IMG/VR virus record: IMGVR_UViG_3300034072_000766
Location: 1 to 39,588 of that record
Strand: one strand, 5' to 3'
DNA length: 39,588 nucleotides
Origin: a virus
A program made the position numbers and the translations under genes. This document shows, piece after piece, positions 29,994 to 38,994 of this stretch; position 1 is the stretch's first letter, and every line of letters begins with the position of its first letter. The notes beneath the pieces were generated by a model that was given only the letters and a program-made list of their open reading frames with translations, had not been told where the DNA came from and ran no database searches.

Positions 29994-30343
29994 CCCTCAA
30001 GTATCTTGCTCCTTCGATCAAGACCCAGTCTAGATCAAGTCTTGCTCCTGACATCAAGTACGATCGAGAGCGAGAGCGTCGATCGCCTTGGCGAAAGTGG
30101 TACAAGACTTCGAGATGGAGAAGGCTGAGAGAAGAGGTGCTTCTCGATTGCCTTTACACGTGTACCCGGTGCGGTAGGCTCGAGCGCAACACTTCGCTCT
30201 TGGTTGCCGACCACAAGGTACCGCATCGCGGTCGCGAGGAACTGTTTTGGGACCGCGCCAATCTAACTTGCCTGTGCAAGCCTTGTCACGATGGGGCGAA
30301 GCAGCGGGAGGAGCGCGAAGTCCCGCCAGGCGTGTGGGATTGA
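29990..30343 (+). CDS. HNH endonuclease, packaging-associated
   Basis: A 117-residue protein. RSPWRKWYKTSRWRRLREEV, then CLYTCTRCGRLERNTSLLVA, then DHKVPHRGREELFWDRANLT and CLCKPCHDGAKQREE is the HNH type coupled to terminase in cos phages. TerS follows after about 110 bp. The start at 29990 is set by ATGA overlap. Confidence 0.85.
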   Translation: MTLKYLAPSIKTQSRSSLAPDIKYDRERERRSPWRKWYKTSRWRRLREEVLLDCLYTCTRCGRLERNTSLLVADHKVPHRGREELFWDRANLTCLCKPCHDGAKQREEREVPPGVWD

Positions 30344-30453
30344 AGGCCGGGCCCCCAAAAAAGTCCATACTTCCTCTTCGGTCAGGGACCGGCGAGGGAG
30401 ACACGCGCAACTAAAATTCCATTTTTTGATTTTTTCTGGGGAGAATCACGGCC

Positions 30454-30777
30454 ATGGCCAGCGGCGGTTTTCGTGCCGGGGCAGGGCGCCCTAAAGGCGC
30501 GACCGCACCAAAGGCAAAGCCTATAAAAGTGGCGAAAGACATCAAAAAAGCGGCTCGCCAATCTGGGATGTCTCCACTTGATTACATGCTGACAGTCATG
30601 AATGACGAGGAGGCTGACGGAGAGCGCCGAGATCGCATGGCGGTTGCTGCGGCACCTTACGTTCATGCGAAGGCTTCCGACGCGGCAGGCGGCAAGAAAG
30701 AGCAGGCTCAAGCAGAAGCTGAGAGGCTGACGAAGGATAGCAAATTTGCGGTGCCGGCGCCGCCAGGTGGCGAGTGA
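30454..30777 (+). CDS. Terminase small subunit, outer phage
   Basis: A 107-residue basic protein: [20 protein letters not shown], then [20 protein letters not shown], then [20 protein letters not shown]. The GAGRPKG opening and the PLDYML/AAPYxHAK block are typical of a small-terminase group common in alphaproteobacterial phages. It selects the packaging site. It overlaps TerL (TGATG) and differs from the P27-type subunit of the inner element. Confidence 0.8.
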   Translation: MASGGFRAGAGRPKGATAPKAKPIKVAKDIKKAARQSGMSPLDYMLTVMNDEEADGERRDRMAVAAAPYVHAKASDAAGGKKEQAQAEAERLTKDSKFAVPAPPGGE

Positions 30778-32459
30778 TGGAGTGGACGACGTCTTGTCCC
30801 GACTGGGAAAATAGAATTGTCGCTAAGCAACCGCTGATACCGCCGCCGCTATTTATCGCCGAGGCCGAGGCCGCTCTTGAAGTATTCAAGTCTTTAAAGA
30901 TCGTGGACGCTCCCGGCCAGCCAACATTTGGTGAGGCCTGCGAGGAGTGGGTTTTTGATTTCGTTAGGGCAATTTTCGGAGCTTATGACGCTGACAGCGG
31001 GAAGCGCTTAATCCGCGAGTTTTTCCTGCTTATCAGCAAGAAGAACTCCAAATCGACCTTAGCCGCTGGAATTATGGTGACGGCTCTAGTTCGGAATTGG
31101 CGCAGCTCCGCTGAAATCCTTATTCTGGCGCCCACCAAGGAAGTGGCTGATAACGCATATAAGCCAGCATCGGACATGATCCGTGCAGATGAAGATCTAA
31201 AAAGGATCATGCATCCGCAAGACCATTATCGGATGATTACCCATCGCGGCACGAAGGCTACCTTGAAGGTGGTTGCGGCCGATAGCGACACTGTATCCGG
31301 CAAAAAGGCATCTTTCGTTCTCGTTGATGAACTTTGGCTTTTCGGCAAAAAGGAAAATGCCGACGCCATGCTACGGGAGGCGACTGGTGGATTGGTGTCT
31401 AGGCCTGAAGGCTTTGTAATCTACCTGTCGACGCAGAGCGACGCGCCACCTGCTGGTGTATTCAAGGCCAAGCTCGATTACTATCGAAATGTCCGCGACG
31501 GCATGATCGATGATCGCAAGAGCCTTGGTGTTCTGTACGAATTTCCCAAGGCAATGGTGGAGCGCGAAGAATACCTGAATCCCGAGAACTTCTACATCAC
31601 CAACCCTAATATGGGTAAATCGGTGAGCAAGGAGTGGCTTGAGGATGAGCTAAAGAAGGTCCTGGCTGGCGACGGGGATACAAAGCAGACATTCCTGTCC
31701 AAGCACCTCAATGTCGAGATTGGCCTTAACCTTCGCGCCGACCGCTGGCCTGGAGCAGATTACTGGGAAGGCAACTCTAAATCAGGATTGACGTTAGAAT
31801 CCCTTCTTGATCGAAGCGAAGTGGCGGTAGTCGGCATTGATGGCGGCGGTCTTGATGACTTGTTCGGCATCTCAGTTCTCGGCAGAGAAAAGGGAAGTCG
31901 TGACTGGCTTTGCTGGAATCACGCTTGGGCACACGATGACGTTTTGGTTCGCCGAAAGGAAATCGTGTCGGTACTGCGCGACTTCGAGAAGAGTGGTGAC
32001 GTAACGATATGCTCTGACCCCTTCGAACCGATCAGGCAAGTCACCGAGATTGTTCATCAGGTCAAGTCGACCGGCATCCTTCCGTCAATCAACGGGATTG
32101 GTGTTGACCCCGCCGGGATTACTGCGTTGGTCGACGAGCTGACGGCTCGCGGAATCGACGGAGATACTATCGTCGCTGTTCGCCAAGGTTACGCTCTTTC
32201 TCCTGCGACATGGGGCCTTGAGGTAAAACTCAAAAACAAAACCTTCTGGCACTGCGGCTCGCCCTTGATGGCGTGGTGCGTGGGTAACGCCAAGGTAGAA
32301 GTGCACGGCGGTGCGGTGATCATCACTAAACAGAGCAGCGGCAGGGCGAAAATCGACCCACTGGTTGCTACTTTCAACGCCGCGATGCTCATGAGCCGCA
32401 ATCCAGAAGGGTTGTCGCAATCAGTCTACAAGACACGTGGCATCCGCCTAGCTGGTTGA
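30777..32459 (+). CDS. Terminase large subunit, outer phage
   Basis: A 560-residue HK97-type TerL. The Walker A-like [16 protein letters not shown] (residues about 84-99), Walker [12 protein letters not shown] (about 180-190) and coupling STQSD are followed by the nuclease domain with [22 protein letters not shown] and a late [10 protein letters not shown]. It is the packaging motor and endonuclease. ATG 30777 overlaps the TerS stop; GTG 30774 is an alternative. Confidence 0.92.
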   Translation: MEWTTSCPDWENRIVAKQPLIPPPLFIAEAEAALEVFKSLKIVDAPGQPTFGEACEEWVFDFVRAIFGAYDADSGKRLIREFFLLISKKNSKSTLAAGIMVTALVRNWRSSAEILILAPTKEVADNAYKPASDMIRADEDLKRIMHPQDHYRMITHRGTKATLKVVAADSDTVSGKKASFVLVDELWLFGKKENADAMLREATGGLVSRPEGFVIYLSTQSDAPPAGVFKAKLDYYRNVRDGMIDDRKSLGVLYEFPKAMVEREEYLNPENFYITNPNMGKSVSKEWLEDELKKVLAGDGDTKQTFLSKHLNVEIGLNLRADRWPGADYWEGNSKSGLTLESLLDRSEVAVVGIDGGGLDDLFGISVLGREKGSRDWLCWNHAWAHDDVLVRRKEIVSVLRDFEKSGDVTICSDPFEPIRQVTEIVHQVKSTGILPSINGIGVDPAGITALVDELTARGIDGDTIVAVRQGYALSPATWGLEVKLKNKTFWHCGSPLMAWCVGNAKVEVHGGAVIITKQSSGRAKIDPLVATFNAAMLMSRNPEGLSQSVYKTRGIRLAG

Positions 32460-32473
32460 ATCGGAAGGATAAT

Positions 32474-33748
32474 ATGGGATTTTTTGACCTCTTCCGGTCC
32501 AAACCGGAGGCTGAGGCGCCTAGACGTACGCCTCGCGCCGACTGGCAACAGTTTGAAGACCTTGACGATCCGTATCTCGCGCAGTTTCTCCGGTCCGGCC
32601 GGGAGACGGCGAGTGGTGCGGTTGTCACGCCAAGTCTTGCGCTTTTCAACACCACCGTTTTTCGTTGTGTCGACCTTATCTCAGGGTCGATCGGCATGTT
32701 GCCGCTATATCTGATGAGGAAGTCTGAGAAGGGTGGCTACGCTGAAGCCGAAGACCATCCGCTTTACACGGTGTTGCAGTATCAGCCAAATTCCTGGCAG
32801 ACGGCCTACGAGTTTCGTCGCCAGATGCAGGCCCACGCGCTGACACATGGAAATGCATATGCTCGGATCGTCAGGGGTGTTGGTCGTCGCGTGATTGCCC
32901 TTCACCCGCTCCATCCGAGTAACGTGTGCGTTGAGCAGGCAGACGACCTGACGGTGACATATAAAGTCACACTCAAGGGAGGTCGATATGTCGAGCTTCC
33001 AGCGTCCGAGGTGTTTCATGTCCGCGACATGTCCGATGATGGAATTGTCGGCCTATCGCGCGTGAAGCAGGCCAAGGAGGCTATCGGTCTTGCCCTCCAA
33101 ACGGAGCAGGCGGCCGGACGGCTATTCAAGAACGGCACGATGGTAGGCGGCGCGCTTACGCACCCTGGAAAATTGGGTGACGAAGAATTCGAAAACCTCG
33201 ATACCAGCCTGAAGGACAAGTTTTCAGGTGCCGAAAATGCCCACAAGTGGCTAATCCTCGAAGAGGGGATGAAGGCAGAGCAGTTTTCTCCGAGTGCGCG
33301 TGACAGCCAGCAAGTTGAAACGCGAAATCAGCAGATTGAGGAGATCGCCAGGGCATTTGGCGTCCCGAGGCCGCTTCTCATGATGGATGATACTTCATGG
33401 GGCAGCGGCATTGAGACGTTGGGCCAGTTCTTTGTCCGCTATGGCCTTGCGCCATGGTTCATCGCTTGGGAACAGGCGATCGCCAGGTGCCTTTTGACGC
33501 CAGATGAGCGACGTAACCACAAGGCTGACTTTGATGAACGCGAACTTCTGCGCGGATCCATGAAGGATCAAGCGGAGTATCTCACAAAAGCTCTTGGTGC
33601 CGGCGGATCTCGGCCGTTCATGTCGCAGAACGAAGCTCGCGATTACATCGGCCTCGTCAAAAGCGACGACCCAGACGCGGACAGCCTTAAAAATCCGATG
33701 ACGCAGCCTCCATCGGGCGCGTCCACTTCTCCTGAAGGACAAAAATGA
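32474..33748 (+). CDS. Portal protein (HK97 gp3 family), outer phage
   Basis: A 424-residue portal: PSLALFNTTVFRCVDLISGS, then SEVFHVRDMSDDGIVGLSRV, then LFKNGTMVGGALTHPGKLGD and ARAFGVPRPLLMMDDTSWGS. It is homologous in layout to the inner element's portal but clearly divergent. GGAAGGA precedes ATG 32474; the upstream TTG frame start is unlikely. It overlaps the protease gene by 4 bases. Confidence 0.92.
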   Translation: MGFFDLFRSKPEAEAPRRTPRADWQQFEDLDDPYLAQFLRSGRETASGAVVTPSLALFNTTVFRCVDLISGSIGMLPLYLMRKSEKGGYAEAEDHPLYTVLQYQPNSWQTAYEFRRQMQAHALTHGNAYARIVRGVGRRVIALHPLHPSNVCVEQADDLTVTYKVTLKGGRYVELPASEVFHVRDMSDDGIVGLSRVKQAKEAIGLALQTEQAAGRLFKNGTMVGGALTHPGKLGDEEFENLDTSLKDKFSGAENAHKWLILEEGMKAEQFSPSARDSQQVETRNQQIEEIARAFGVPRPLLMMDDTSWGSGIETLGQFFVRYGLAPWFIAWEQAIARCLLTPDERRNHKADFDERELLRGSMKDQAEYLTKALGAGGSRPFMSQNEARDYIGLVKSDDPDADSLKNPMTQPPSGASTSPEGQK

Positions 33749-34629
33749 GCCTACACAGAGCACCGGTCAGCGCCGTTGCGCGGCCAAAGTCGTATGAGTG
33801 GGACGTACCAGTTGCCGCACTTGAACGATGGGAACCATCGCCAAAGGCCGCCGAAGCGTCAGACGCTAACACAATCTCCATCTTCGACGTTATCGGCGAG
33901 GATTTCTGGACTGGTGGTGGGTTTACCGCAAAACGAGCGGCCGCAGCGCTCCGTGCGATTGGCCCCAATCCGGTAACCGTCAACATCAACTCCCCTGGCG
34001 GCGATATGTTTGAGGGGTTGGCGATCTACAACCTACTTGCCAGCCACCCAGCTGAAGTCACGGTCAATGTGATGGGATTTGCCGCCTCCGCGGCGTCCAT
34101 CATCGCAATGGCGGGAGACAAGGTGGTGATGGCGCCGGGGTCCATGATCATGATCCATCGAGCGTGGGGCATTGCAGTCGGCAATACCCATGATTTCGCA
34201 GATTCAGCGGCGCTTTTCCAGACTTTCGATAGCGCGATGGCTGACGTCTACGCCGGTCGTACTGGGCTCGAAACAGACGAACTCATGTCGATGCTGGATG
34301 GCCCGAGCAAGGCCTCTGATGGCACATGGATGTCTGCGGATGAAGCAATCGACAAGAATTTTGCCGATGAAAAGGCCAGTTTCACCCAGAATGGTGGAGC
34401 GAAAGCAGAGTTGCCATCGCATGTACTTGCGATGCGAAAAATTGAGAAGGCGCTTGCCTCTGCGGGGTTCCCAAGGCGGACAAGAAGCCAACTTTTGAAT
34501 GATATCCGAGGCACGCGCGATGCAGCCACGGACGCCACGCGGGATGCTGGCGACGAGCAAGCTCATGCCGATTTTTCTGCGCTGAAAGATGCGCTCAACG
34601 GCACAATTAAATCTCTTCGGAAAGGATAA
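33745..34629 (+). CDS. ClpP-type prohead protease, outer phage
   Basis: A 294-residue S14-like protease. NINSPGGDMFEGLAIYNLLA, then GFAASAASIIAMAGDKVVMA (nucleophile Ser near residue 114) and MIMIHRAWG (His near 138) match phage ClpP-like head maturation proteases. The C-terminal about 80 residues are helical and charged, scaffold-like. It processes the prohead. This differs from the S78 type fused to capsid in the inner element. Confidence 0.9.
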   Translation: MSLHRAPVSAVARPKSYEWDVPVAALERWEPSPKAAEASDANTISIFDVIGEDFWTGGGFTAKRAAAALRAIGPNPVTVNINSPGGDMFEGLAIYNLLASHPAEVTVNVMGFAASAASIIAMAGDKVVMAPGSMIMIHRAWGIAVGNTHDFADSAALFQTFDSAMADVYAGRTGLETDELMSMLDGPSKASDGTWMSADEAIDKNFADEKASFTQNGGAKAELPSHVLAMRKIEKALASAGFPRRTRSQLLNDIRGTRDAATDATRDAGDEQAHADFSALKDALNGTIKSLRKG

Positions 34630-34634
34630 CCCGC

Positions 34635-35849
34635 GTGGATATCAACGATGTAAAGTCTCTCATTGAAGAGCAGGGCCGCGCCTTTGAGGCGTTCAAGTCC
34701 GAACACAACGCAGCCCTCGCTGACGTCAAGAAGGGCACTGAAGATGTGGTTCGCACCGAAAAGGTTGACCGCATCAATAACGCAGTTGGCGAACTACAGG
34801 CTGCACTTGATGAGCAGGCAGCGAAGCTCGCTGCTCTTCAGACTGCCGGAGCTCAGCGCGATGGCAAGGACCAGACGAACCCTGCATACAGCAAGGCGTT
34901 TGAGAAGTTTTTCCGCAAGGGTGACGAGTCTGCCATCGAAGCGGCTATTGCTGGCGGTCCGAACGCCTCGCTGAACGTCACTACTCCGGAAGATGGTGGC
35001 TACACCGCGCCGCAGGAATGGGACCGGACAGTTACCGACAAGCTGAAGATTGTGTCTCCGTTCCGACAGATTGCGACGGTCATCACGATCAGCGGTAATG
35101 GCTTCTCCAAGCTCTACAATGACCGCGCGACCGCTTCCGGTTGGGTTGGTGAATCTGCTGCTCGCCCTGAAACTACGACGGCGAAGTTCGCCGAAGTGAA
35201 GTTTAATACGGGCGAGATTTACGCCAATCCGGCCGCAACTCAGCGCCTGTTGGATGATTCCGAGCTTAACCTCGAAAACTGGCTTGCCGGTGAAGTCGAG
35301 ACAGAGTTCGCGTATCAGGAGGGCGTCGCTTTTGTGTCCGGCAACGGCACTGACAAGCCCAAGGGCGTTCTGACTTACACCGCCGTTGGCTCGCATCCTT
35401 GGGGCGCTATTCCTACGGTCAATTCTGGCGCCGCCGCCGCTCTGACGACCGACGGTCTCATTGACCTGGTTTATGACCTGCCGAGCGAGCGCACTCCGAA
35501 TGCGCGGTTTACAATGAACCGCAAGACGCAGGGCGATATCCGTAAGCTGAAAGACGGCCAGGATAACTACATCTGGCAGCCCGGCCTTGTGTCTGGTCAG
35601 CCGGCGACCATCCTTGGCTTCCCGGTCACCGAAATAGCCGCAATGCCTGACATCGCGGCAGATGCTGTTCCGATCGTATTCGGCGACTTCGCTCGCGGTT
35701 ATCTGGTTGTCGACCGCATGGGTATCCGCATTCTTCGCGATCCTTACACCAACAAGCCTTTCGTGCAGTTCTACACCACGAAGCGTGTTGGCGGCGGTGT
35801 CACTGACCCGACGGCTCTTCGCTACCATAAGGTTGCGGTAACTCCGTAA
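34635..35849 (+). CDS. Major capsid protein (HK97 gp5), outer phage
   Basis: A 404-residue protein, GTG start at 34635 with AAGGAT upstream. Residues 1-100 form a helical delta domain; then GGYTAPQEWDRTVTDKLKIV, TASGWVGESAARPETT, FVSGNGTDKPKGVL, YIWQPGLVSGQPATILGFPV and FGDFARGYLVVDRMGI define the HK97 fold. The Lys-Pro-Lys-Gly loop and C-terminal TKRVGGGVTDPTA parallel the inner capsid. A hairpin follows 9 bp after the stop. Confidence 0.93.
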   Translation: MDINDVKSLIEEQGRAFEAFKSEHNAALADVKKGTEDVVRTEKVDRINNAVGELQAALDEQAAKLAALQTAGAQRDGKDQTNPAYSKAFEKFFRKGDESAIEAAIAGGPNASLNVTTPEDGGYTAPQEWDRTVTDKLKIVSPFRQIATVITISGNGFSKLYNDRATASGWVGESAARPETTTAKFAEVKFNTGEIYANPAATQRLLDDSELNLENWLAGEVETEFAYQEGVAFVSGNGTDKPKGVLTYTAVGSHPWGAIPTVNSGAAAALTTDGLIDLVYDLPSERTPNARFTMNRKTQGDIRKLKDGQDNYIWQPGLVSGQPATILGFPVTEIAAMPDIAADAVPIVFGDFARGYLVVDRMGIRILRDPYTNKPFVQFYTTKRVGGGVTDPTALRYHKVAVTP

Positions 35850-35858
35850 TCGATGATT

Positions 35859-35880
35859 GGGGAGGCTTTACGGCCTCCCC
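35859..35880 (+). other. Hairpin after capsid gene
   Basis: GGGGAGGC (35859-35866) pairs perfectly with GCCTCCCC (35873-35880) around TTTACG. No T-run follows, so it may stabilise or partially terminate the abundant capsid mRNA. Confidence 0.55.
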
Positions 35881-35932
35881 GCCCATCTAACTATAAGGGA
35901 GTCGGAACGCTCCCGTCACACAGGAGGCGCCG

Positions 35933-36115
35933 ATGGAAGTGCGTGTTGCGAAGGCATTCAAGGCGGTGCCTGAAGGCGAGGTTTATCCGCGCCAGTTTGA
36001 TGTTGGCGATATTGTAACAGGGCGCGTGGCTGATATAGCGCGAGCACTTGGGTGCGCGGCGGAAGACGTTAAGCAAAAACCGGCTCGACAAGGCAAGCAG
36101 ACAGATGGCGGTTAG
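35933..36115 (+). CDS. Small protein after capsid
   Basis: A 60-residue protein: EVRVAKAFKAVPEGEVYPRQ, then FDVGDIVTGRVADIARALGC, ending in a basic tail. AGGAGG upstream is strong. Similar small proteins between capsid and connector genes are frequent in rhizobial phages; a capsid-accessory role is possible but unproven. It overlaps the connector gene by 11 bases. Confidence 0.65.
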   Translation: MEVRVAKAFKAVPEGEVYPRQFDVGDIVTGRVADIARALGCAAEDVKQKPARQGKQTDGG

Positions 36116-36383
36116 TCTTGAGCGAGCCAAGTCCCACCTGAGGGTATTTCACGACGATGAGGATGCCGATATTCAGGCGTATCTTGATGCCGCAGAGGCT
36201 TACGTTCTGAAATACTGTAACCGTGACGCTATTCCGGCCGGAGCCACATCGGTATTCGAGGCGTCGGCGCTCTTGGTGTTGGGCGATCTCTATGAAAACA
36301 GGGAATCGCAGGCGGACATCACCCTCTATGAGAACAGGTCTGCGCATCGTCTTGTTGACCCGTATCGCCTTCTTCGGGTGTAG
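36105..36383 (+). CDS. Head-tail connector (gp6-like), outer phage
   Basis: A 92-residue protein: AVSLERAKSHLRVFHDDEDA, then DIQAYLDAAEAYVLKYCNRD, then FEASALLVLGDLYENRESQ. This is the standard gp6-like packaging/connector signature. ATG 36105 lies in the end of the previous gene; the longer GTG frame overlaps too far. Confidence 0.85.
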   Translation: MAVSLERAKSHLRVFHDDEDADIQAYLDAAEAYVLKYCNRDAIPAGATSVFEASALLVLGDLYENRESQADITLYENRSAHRLVDPYRLLRV

Positions 36384-36385
36384 CC

Positions 36386-36580
36386 ATGTGGCTCCGCTTC
36401 CATAAACCCTACGACTGGCGCCAGCCAGGCTTCACCGTTGCCTATCAGGCCGGCGTTTACAACGTCACTCGCGCATGTGCGGCCGCTGCGATAGCGGCCA
36501 AGGCTGCTGAACCCACCAAGGATCGACCGAATGCCAAACATCATGAAGAAGGTAAAAAACCTGAACAGGTTTCTGCTTGA
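36386..36580 (+). CDS. Small basic protein in connector block
   Basis: A 64-residue protein: WLRFHKPYDWRQPGFTVAYQ, then an Ala-rich helix and a Lys/Glu-rich tail. It starts 3 bases after the connector stop. Such WxxFxxxFDWxPxxG-like small proteins are recurrent in phage connector blocks; function unknown. Its end overlaps the next small frame. Confidence 0.6.
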   Translation: MWLRFHKPYDWRQPGFTVAYQAGVYNVTRACAAAAIAAKAAEPTKDRPNAKHHEEGKKPEQVSA

Positions 36581-36665
36581 TGTGAAACTTGGCCTAGATT
36601 TTGGCTGGTCGTTGCGGCGTTCTGTCAGAGAAGCTCGCCGCGTATACGGGTGGCTACATGGTTAA
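36531..36665 (+). CDS. 44-residue small protein
   Basis: MPNIMKKVKNLNRFLLDVKL begins this short basic protein, which continues with FGWSLRRSVREARRVYGWL. AAGGA at about 36518 gives good spacing, and it bridges the gap between the previous gene and the adaptor start, overlapping both. No family recognised; a coupling or virion-accessory role is possible. Confidence 0.5.
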   Translation: MPNIMKKVKNLNRFLLDVKLGLDFGWSLRRSVREARRVYGWLHG

Positions 36666-37014
36666 ACGCAAGAGGGCGGGCGCAGGCTCGCTGAGTGAGC
36701 GCATCGGCTTTGAGGCCGAGGTTGAGGGCGATGATGGATATGGTGGAGTTGTGGTGGGCTTTGCGGAGCAATTCGTTGAGCCAGCCCGCCTTGAACCGCG
36801 CGTTGGCAGCGAGCCTGTCATCGCCAGCCGTCTGCAAGGCGTCCAGCCCTTCATCATGACCATCCGCAGTAACGAGCGCACGCGCACCATTACGCCGGCT
36901 TGGCGGGCGCGGAACAAGCGTTCTGGCGTGGTCTACGCGATCAAGGCTGCGGTCAACATCGACGAACGCAACCAGTGGATCGAGCTGCTTGTGGTTGAGG
37001 GAGATGCCGGATGA
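36658..37014 (+). CDS. Head-tail adaptor (Phage_H_T_join), outer phage
   Basis: A 118-residue protein: AGSLSERIGFEAEVEGDDGY, then EPVIASRLQGVQPFIMTI, then WRARNKRSGVVYAIKAAVNI. This is the SPP1 gp16-like head-closure family. ATG 36658 is the family-typical start. Here the adaptor precedes gp10; the satellite has the reverse order. Confidence 0.85.
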   Translation: MVKRKRAGAGSLSERIGFEAEVEGDDGYGGVVVGFAEQFVEPARLEPRVGSEPVIASRLQGVQPFIMTIRSNERTRTITPAWRARNKRSGVVYAIKAAVNIDERNQWIELLVVEGDAG

Positions 37015-37469
37015 CAATTCTTGGCCTTGCCAAACTTAACCGCAAGCTGAAACAACTTCCTGTCGCCGCTGAAAAACGCATCAAGGAAGCGATGGAGGTC
37101 GGTGCCAACGAGATCGTTGCGCTGATGAAGTCGCTTGTTGCAGTGGATAGTGGCGATCTTCGCGATTCAATTGGATGGACGTGGGGCGAAGCTCCGAAAT
37201 ACAGCCAAAAGATAGCGACAGTGAAGTCATCCAACGGCAAGCTGGTAATCACTATCTATGCCGGCAATGAAAAGGTGCGCTATGCCCACCTTGTGGAATT
37301 CGCCACCAAGGCGCACGAGAACGGCGGTCTATACGCCGGTACTCAGCACCCCGGAACGAAGGCGCAGCCATTTTTCTTTGTTTCGTACAGGGCTCTGCGC
37401 CGCCGCACGAAGTCGCGCATCACGCGCGCAATAACAAAATCGGCGAAGGAGGTAGCAGCAAGTGGCTGA
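37011..37469 (+). CDS. HK97 gp10-family tail completion protein, outer phage
   Basis: A 152-residue basic protein: LKQLPVAAEKRIKEAMEVGA, then LVAVDSGDLRDSIGWTWGEA, then VRYAHLVEFATKAHENGG and AQPFFFVSYRALRRRTKSRI. These are the canonical gp10 motifs (VDSGxLRxSI, YAHLVE, PFFxP). It joins head and tail. It overlaps both neighbours. Confidence 0.88.
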   Translation: MTILGLAKLNRKLKQLPVAAEKRIKEAMEVGANEIVALMKSLVAVDSGDLRDSIGWTWGEAPKYSQKIATVKSSNGKLVITIYAGNEKVRYAHLVEFATKAHENGGLYAGTQHPGTKAQPFFFVSYRALRRRTKSRITRAITKSAKEVAASG

Positions 37470-37860
37470 TCCTACCTTGGAGCTTCAGGGCGCCATTATC
37501 GCGCGCCTCAAGGCAAATTCTGCCGTCACTGCGCTAGTTGGTAGTCGCGTCGCGGACATTCCTCAGTCTGCATGGGCAAAGCCATACATCAGCATCGGCC
37601 CATCCAACTACGTAGCCGAACTTGTCGACTGCGTCGATGGCGGCGAGGTTATGATGCAGATCGACTGCTGGTCTGAATCTACGACCATGAAAGAAATACG
37701 CGACATTGCTGACGCGGTACGCCGGGCGCTCCGGAATTGGGAGCCTGCGCTAGCGACGAACGCCATCGTGACATTCGATCCATGGCGCACGGATTTCATT
37801 CGCGACGGCGCACTTAAGCAGGCCTCGCTTCGCTACACGGCGATCGTCGAAGAGCCGTAA
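37462..37860 (+). CDS. DUF3168 tail terminator-like protein, outer phage
   Basis: A 132-residue protein starting ADPTLELQGAIIARLKANSA, then RVADIPQSAWAKPYISIGP, then GGEVMMQIDCWSESTTMKEI and a C-terminal SLRYTAIVEEP. DUF3168 family, gpU-like tail terminator. GTG start at 37462 with AAGGAGGT upstream. Confidence 0.85.
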   Translation: MADPTLELQGAIIARLKANSAVTALVGSRVADIPQSAWAKPYISIGPSNYVAELVDCVDGGEVMMQIDCWSESTTMKEIRDIADAVRRALRNWEPALATNAIVTFDPWRTDFIRDGALKQASLRYTAIVEEP

Positions 37861-37933
37861 CGGCTGGCTTTTAGCGGGCCGCAACCATCACCCACCAACA
37901 CTAGCCGGTTGACGGCACATAAGGAGCCCTTAA

Positions 37934-38377
37934 ATGGCGCAGCCTATTACTGCACGCTTTGGCAAATTCAGGATTCTTCTCGGCGATGACGCCGATCCTA
38001 TCGTCTACACTGCGCCGTGCGGCTTCACTTCGAAGTCAATGACGCTCAACAAGTCTCTGTCCGAGGTTAGCCTCCCGGACTGCGCCGACACAGACGCACC
38101 TATCGTCCTCGGCCGCGACGTTGAAAGCATTTCCACGTCCATCTCTGGCGAGGGCGTTCTTGCTGCTTCTGCAGTAGAAACATGGCTTGACGCATACGAA
38201 AGCACGGAAAGTGTGCCGGTTAAGGTTGAGATTGAATTCTCCACTGGCGTCGTTACATGGACAGGCGCGATGCATATTGAATCGCTTGAACTCGGCGCTG
38301 AGCAGGGTGGTCGCGTTACCATCAATGTCTCCATGCAGAGCGATGGCGCGCTTACTCGCACGAGCACGATCGTCTAA
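37934..38377 (+). CDS. Major tail tube protein, outer phage
   Basis: A 147-residue TP901-1-type tail tube protein: GKFRILLGDDADPIVYTAPC, then GFTSKSMTLNKSLSEVSLPD, then VTWTGAMHIESLELGAEQGG and VTINVSMQSDGALT. Similar in plan to the satellite's tube (18070). AAGGAG precedes ATG 37934. The stop is immediately followed by, and overlaps by one base, the chaperone gene. Confidence 0.88.
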   Translation: MAQPITARFGKFRILLGDDADPIVYTAPCGFTSKSMTLNKSLSEVSLPDCADTDAPIVLGRDVESISTSISGEGVLAASAVETWLDAYESTESVPVKVEIEFSTGVVTWTGAMHIESLELGAEQGGRVTINVSMQSDGALTRTSTIV

Positions 38378-38760
38378 TGAGCCGTGACGCAACGGTAACG
38401 TTCGACTGGGCAGACGGGACGCATTCGTTCCGTCTCGCCTGGGGGCAGCTTAGCGAACTGCAAGAGAAATGCGAGGCCGGCCCATATGTCGTGCTCCAGC
38501 GGCTGCACAGCGGCGAGTGGCGCGTCGAGGATATCAGCAACATCATCAGGCTGAGCCTTATCGGCGGCAAGATGGAGCCGGTGGCTGCGCTGAAGCTGGT
38601 GCGCGCGTATGTTGAGGCCCGCCCGCCAATGGAGAACCTTGTGCCAGCGCAGGTCATCCTGTCTGCCGCGCTCATGGGGGCGCCGGAGGAGGCTGTGGGG
38701 GAGGGCGACGCAGCAAATCAAACCGAAAACAGCTTGACGAACTCCCCAACGGCAAGCTGA
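38377..38760 (+). CDS. Tail assembly chaperone (GTA gp10-like)
   Basis: A 127-residue protein: ATVTFDWADGTHSFRLAWGQ, then LQRLHSGEWRVEDISNIIRL, then SLIGGKMEPVAALKLVRAYV. This is the GTA gp10/Phage_TAC_11 type, which coats the tape measure during tail assembly. A second frame, -1 relative to it, stays open beneath its last 25 codons and continues to 38939 with homology to the C-terminus of the satellite's fused chaperone. A programmed -1 frameshift is therefore likely, as for lambda G/GT. The G5 run at 38697-38701 is a possible slip site. Confidence 0.75.
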   Translation: MSRDATVTFDWADGTHSFRLAWGQLSELQEKCEAGPYVVLQRLHSGEWRVEDISNIIRLSLIGGKMEPVAALKLVRAYVEARPPMENLVPAQVILSAALMGAPEEAVGEGDAANQTENSLTNSPTAS

Positions 38761-38792
38761 GGTTTGCTGCGCTCTACGGGACTGCGGCCGTG

Positions 38793-38939
38793 ATGGGATT
38801 TACGCCGCAACAGGTTAACGAAATGTCTGTTTGGCAATTCATGGCGGCTGTTGACGGCTACGTCGAGGCAAACACGCCTGATGACGGGTCGCTGACGACG
38901 AAAGAAATCGACGATCTTTGGGAGTGGGTGCAGGGGTGA
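38793..38939 (+). CDS. Chaperone extension (frameshifted C-terminus or small gene)
   Basis: If started at ATG 38793 this is a 48-residue protein: MGFTPQQVNEMSVWQFMAAV, then DGYVEANTPD, ending EIDDLWEWVQG. The EMSVWQF...DGY part matches DMTVWEW...EGW of the satellite chaperone. Homology extends upstream of this ATG (GKLRFAALYGTAAV in the same frame), which favours synthesis as a -1 frameshift extension of the preceding gene. No ribosome site is seen before the ATG. Confidence 0.65.
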   Translation: MGFTPQQVNEMSVWQFMAAVDGYVEANTPDDGSLTTKEIDDLWEWVQG

Positions 38940-38958
38940 TCGATTCATACGTCAACCA

Positions 38959-38987
38959 TTGACATGGGTATGGTCGTGAGCCATATA
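38959..38987 (+). promoter_or_regulatory. Putative promoter
   Basis: TTGACA (38959-38964), a 17-nt spacer, CATATA (38982-38987), followed by TATAAG. It lies just after the chaperone block, and the only thing before the terminator at 39039 is about 50 nt of non-coding DNA. Confidence 0.5.
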
Positions 38988-38994
38988 TAAGGTA

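Noticed and set aside
26160-30410. Shared cos-like string (GACACGCGCAA-type) near 26165 and 30395
   Set aside because: Only short alternating GC sequences are similar; orientation, context and length do not support a common cohesive end.
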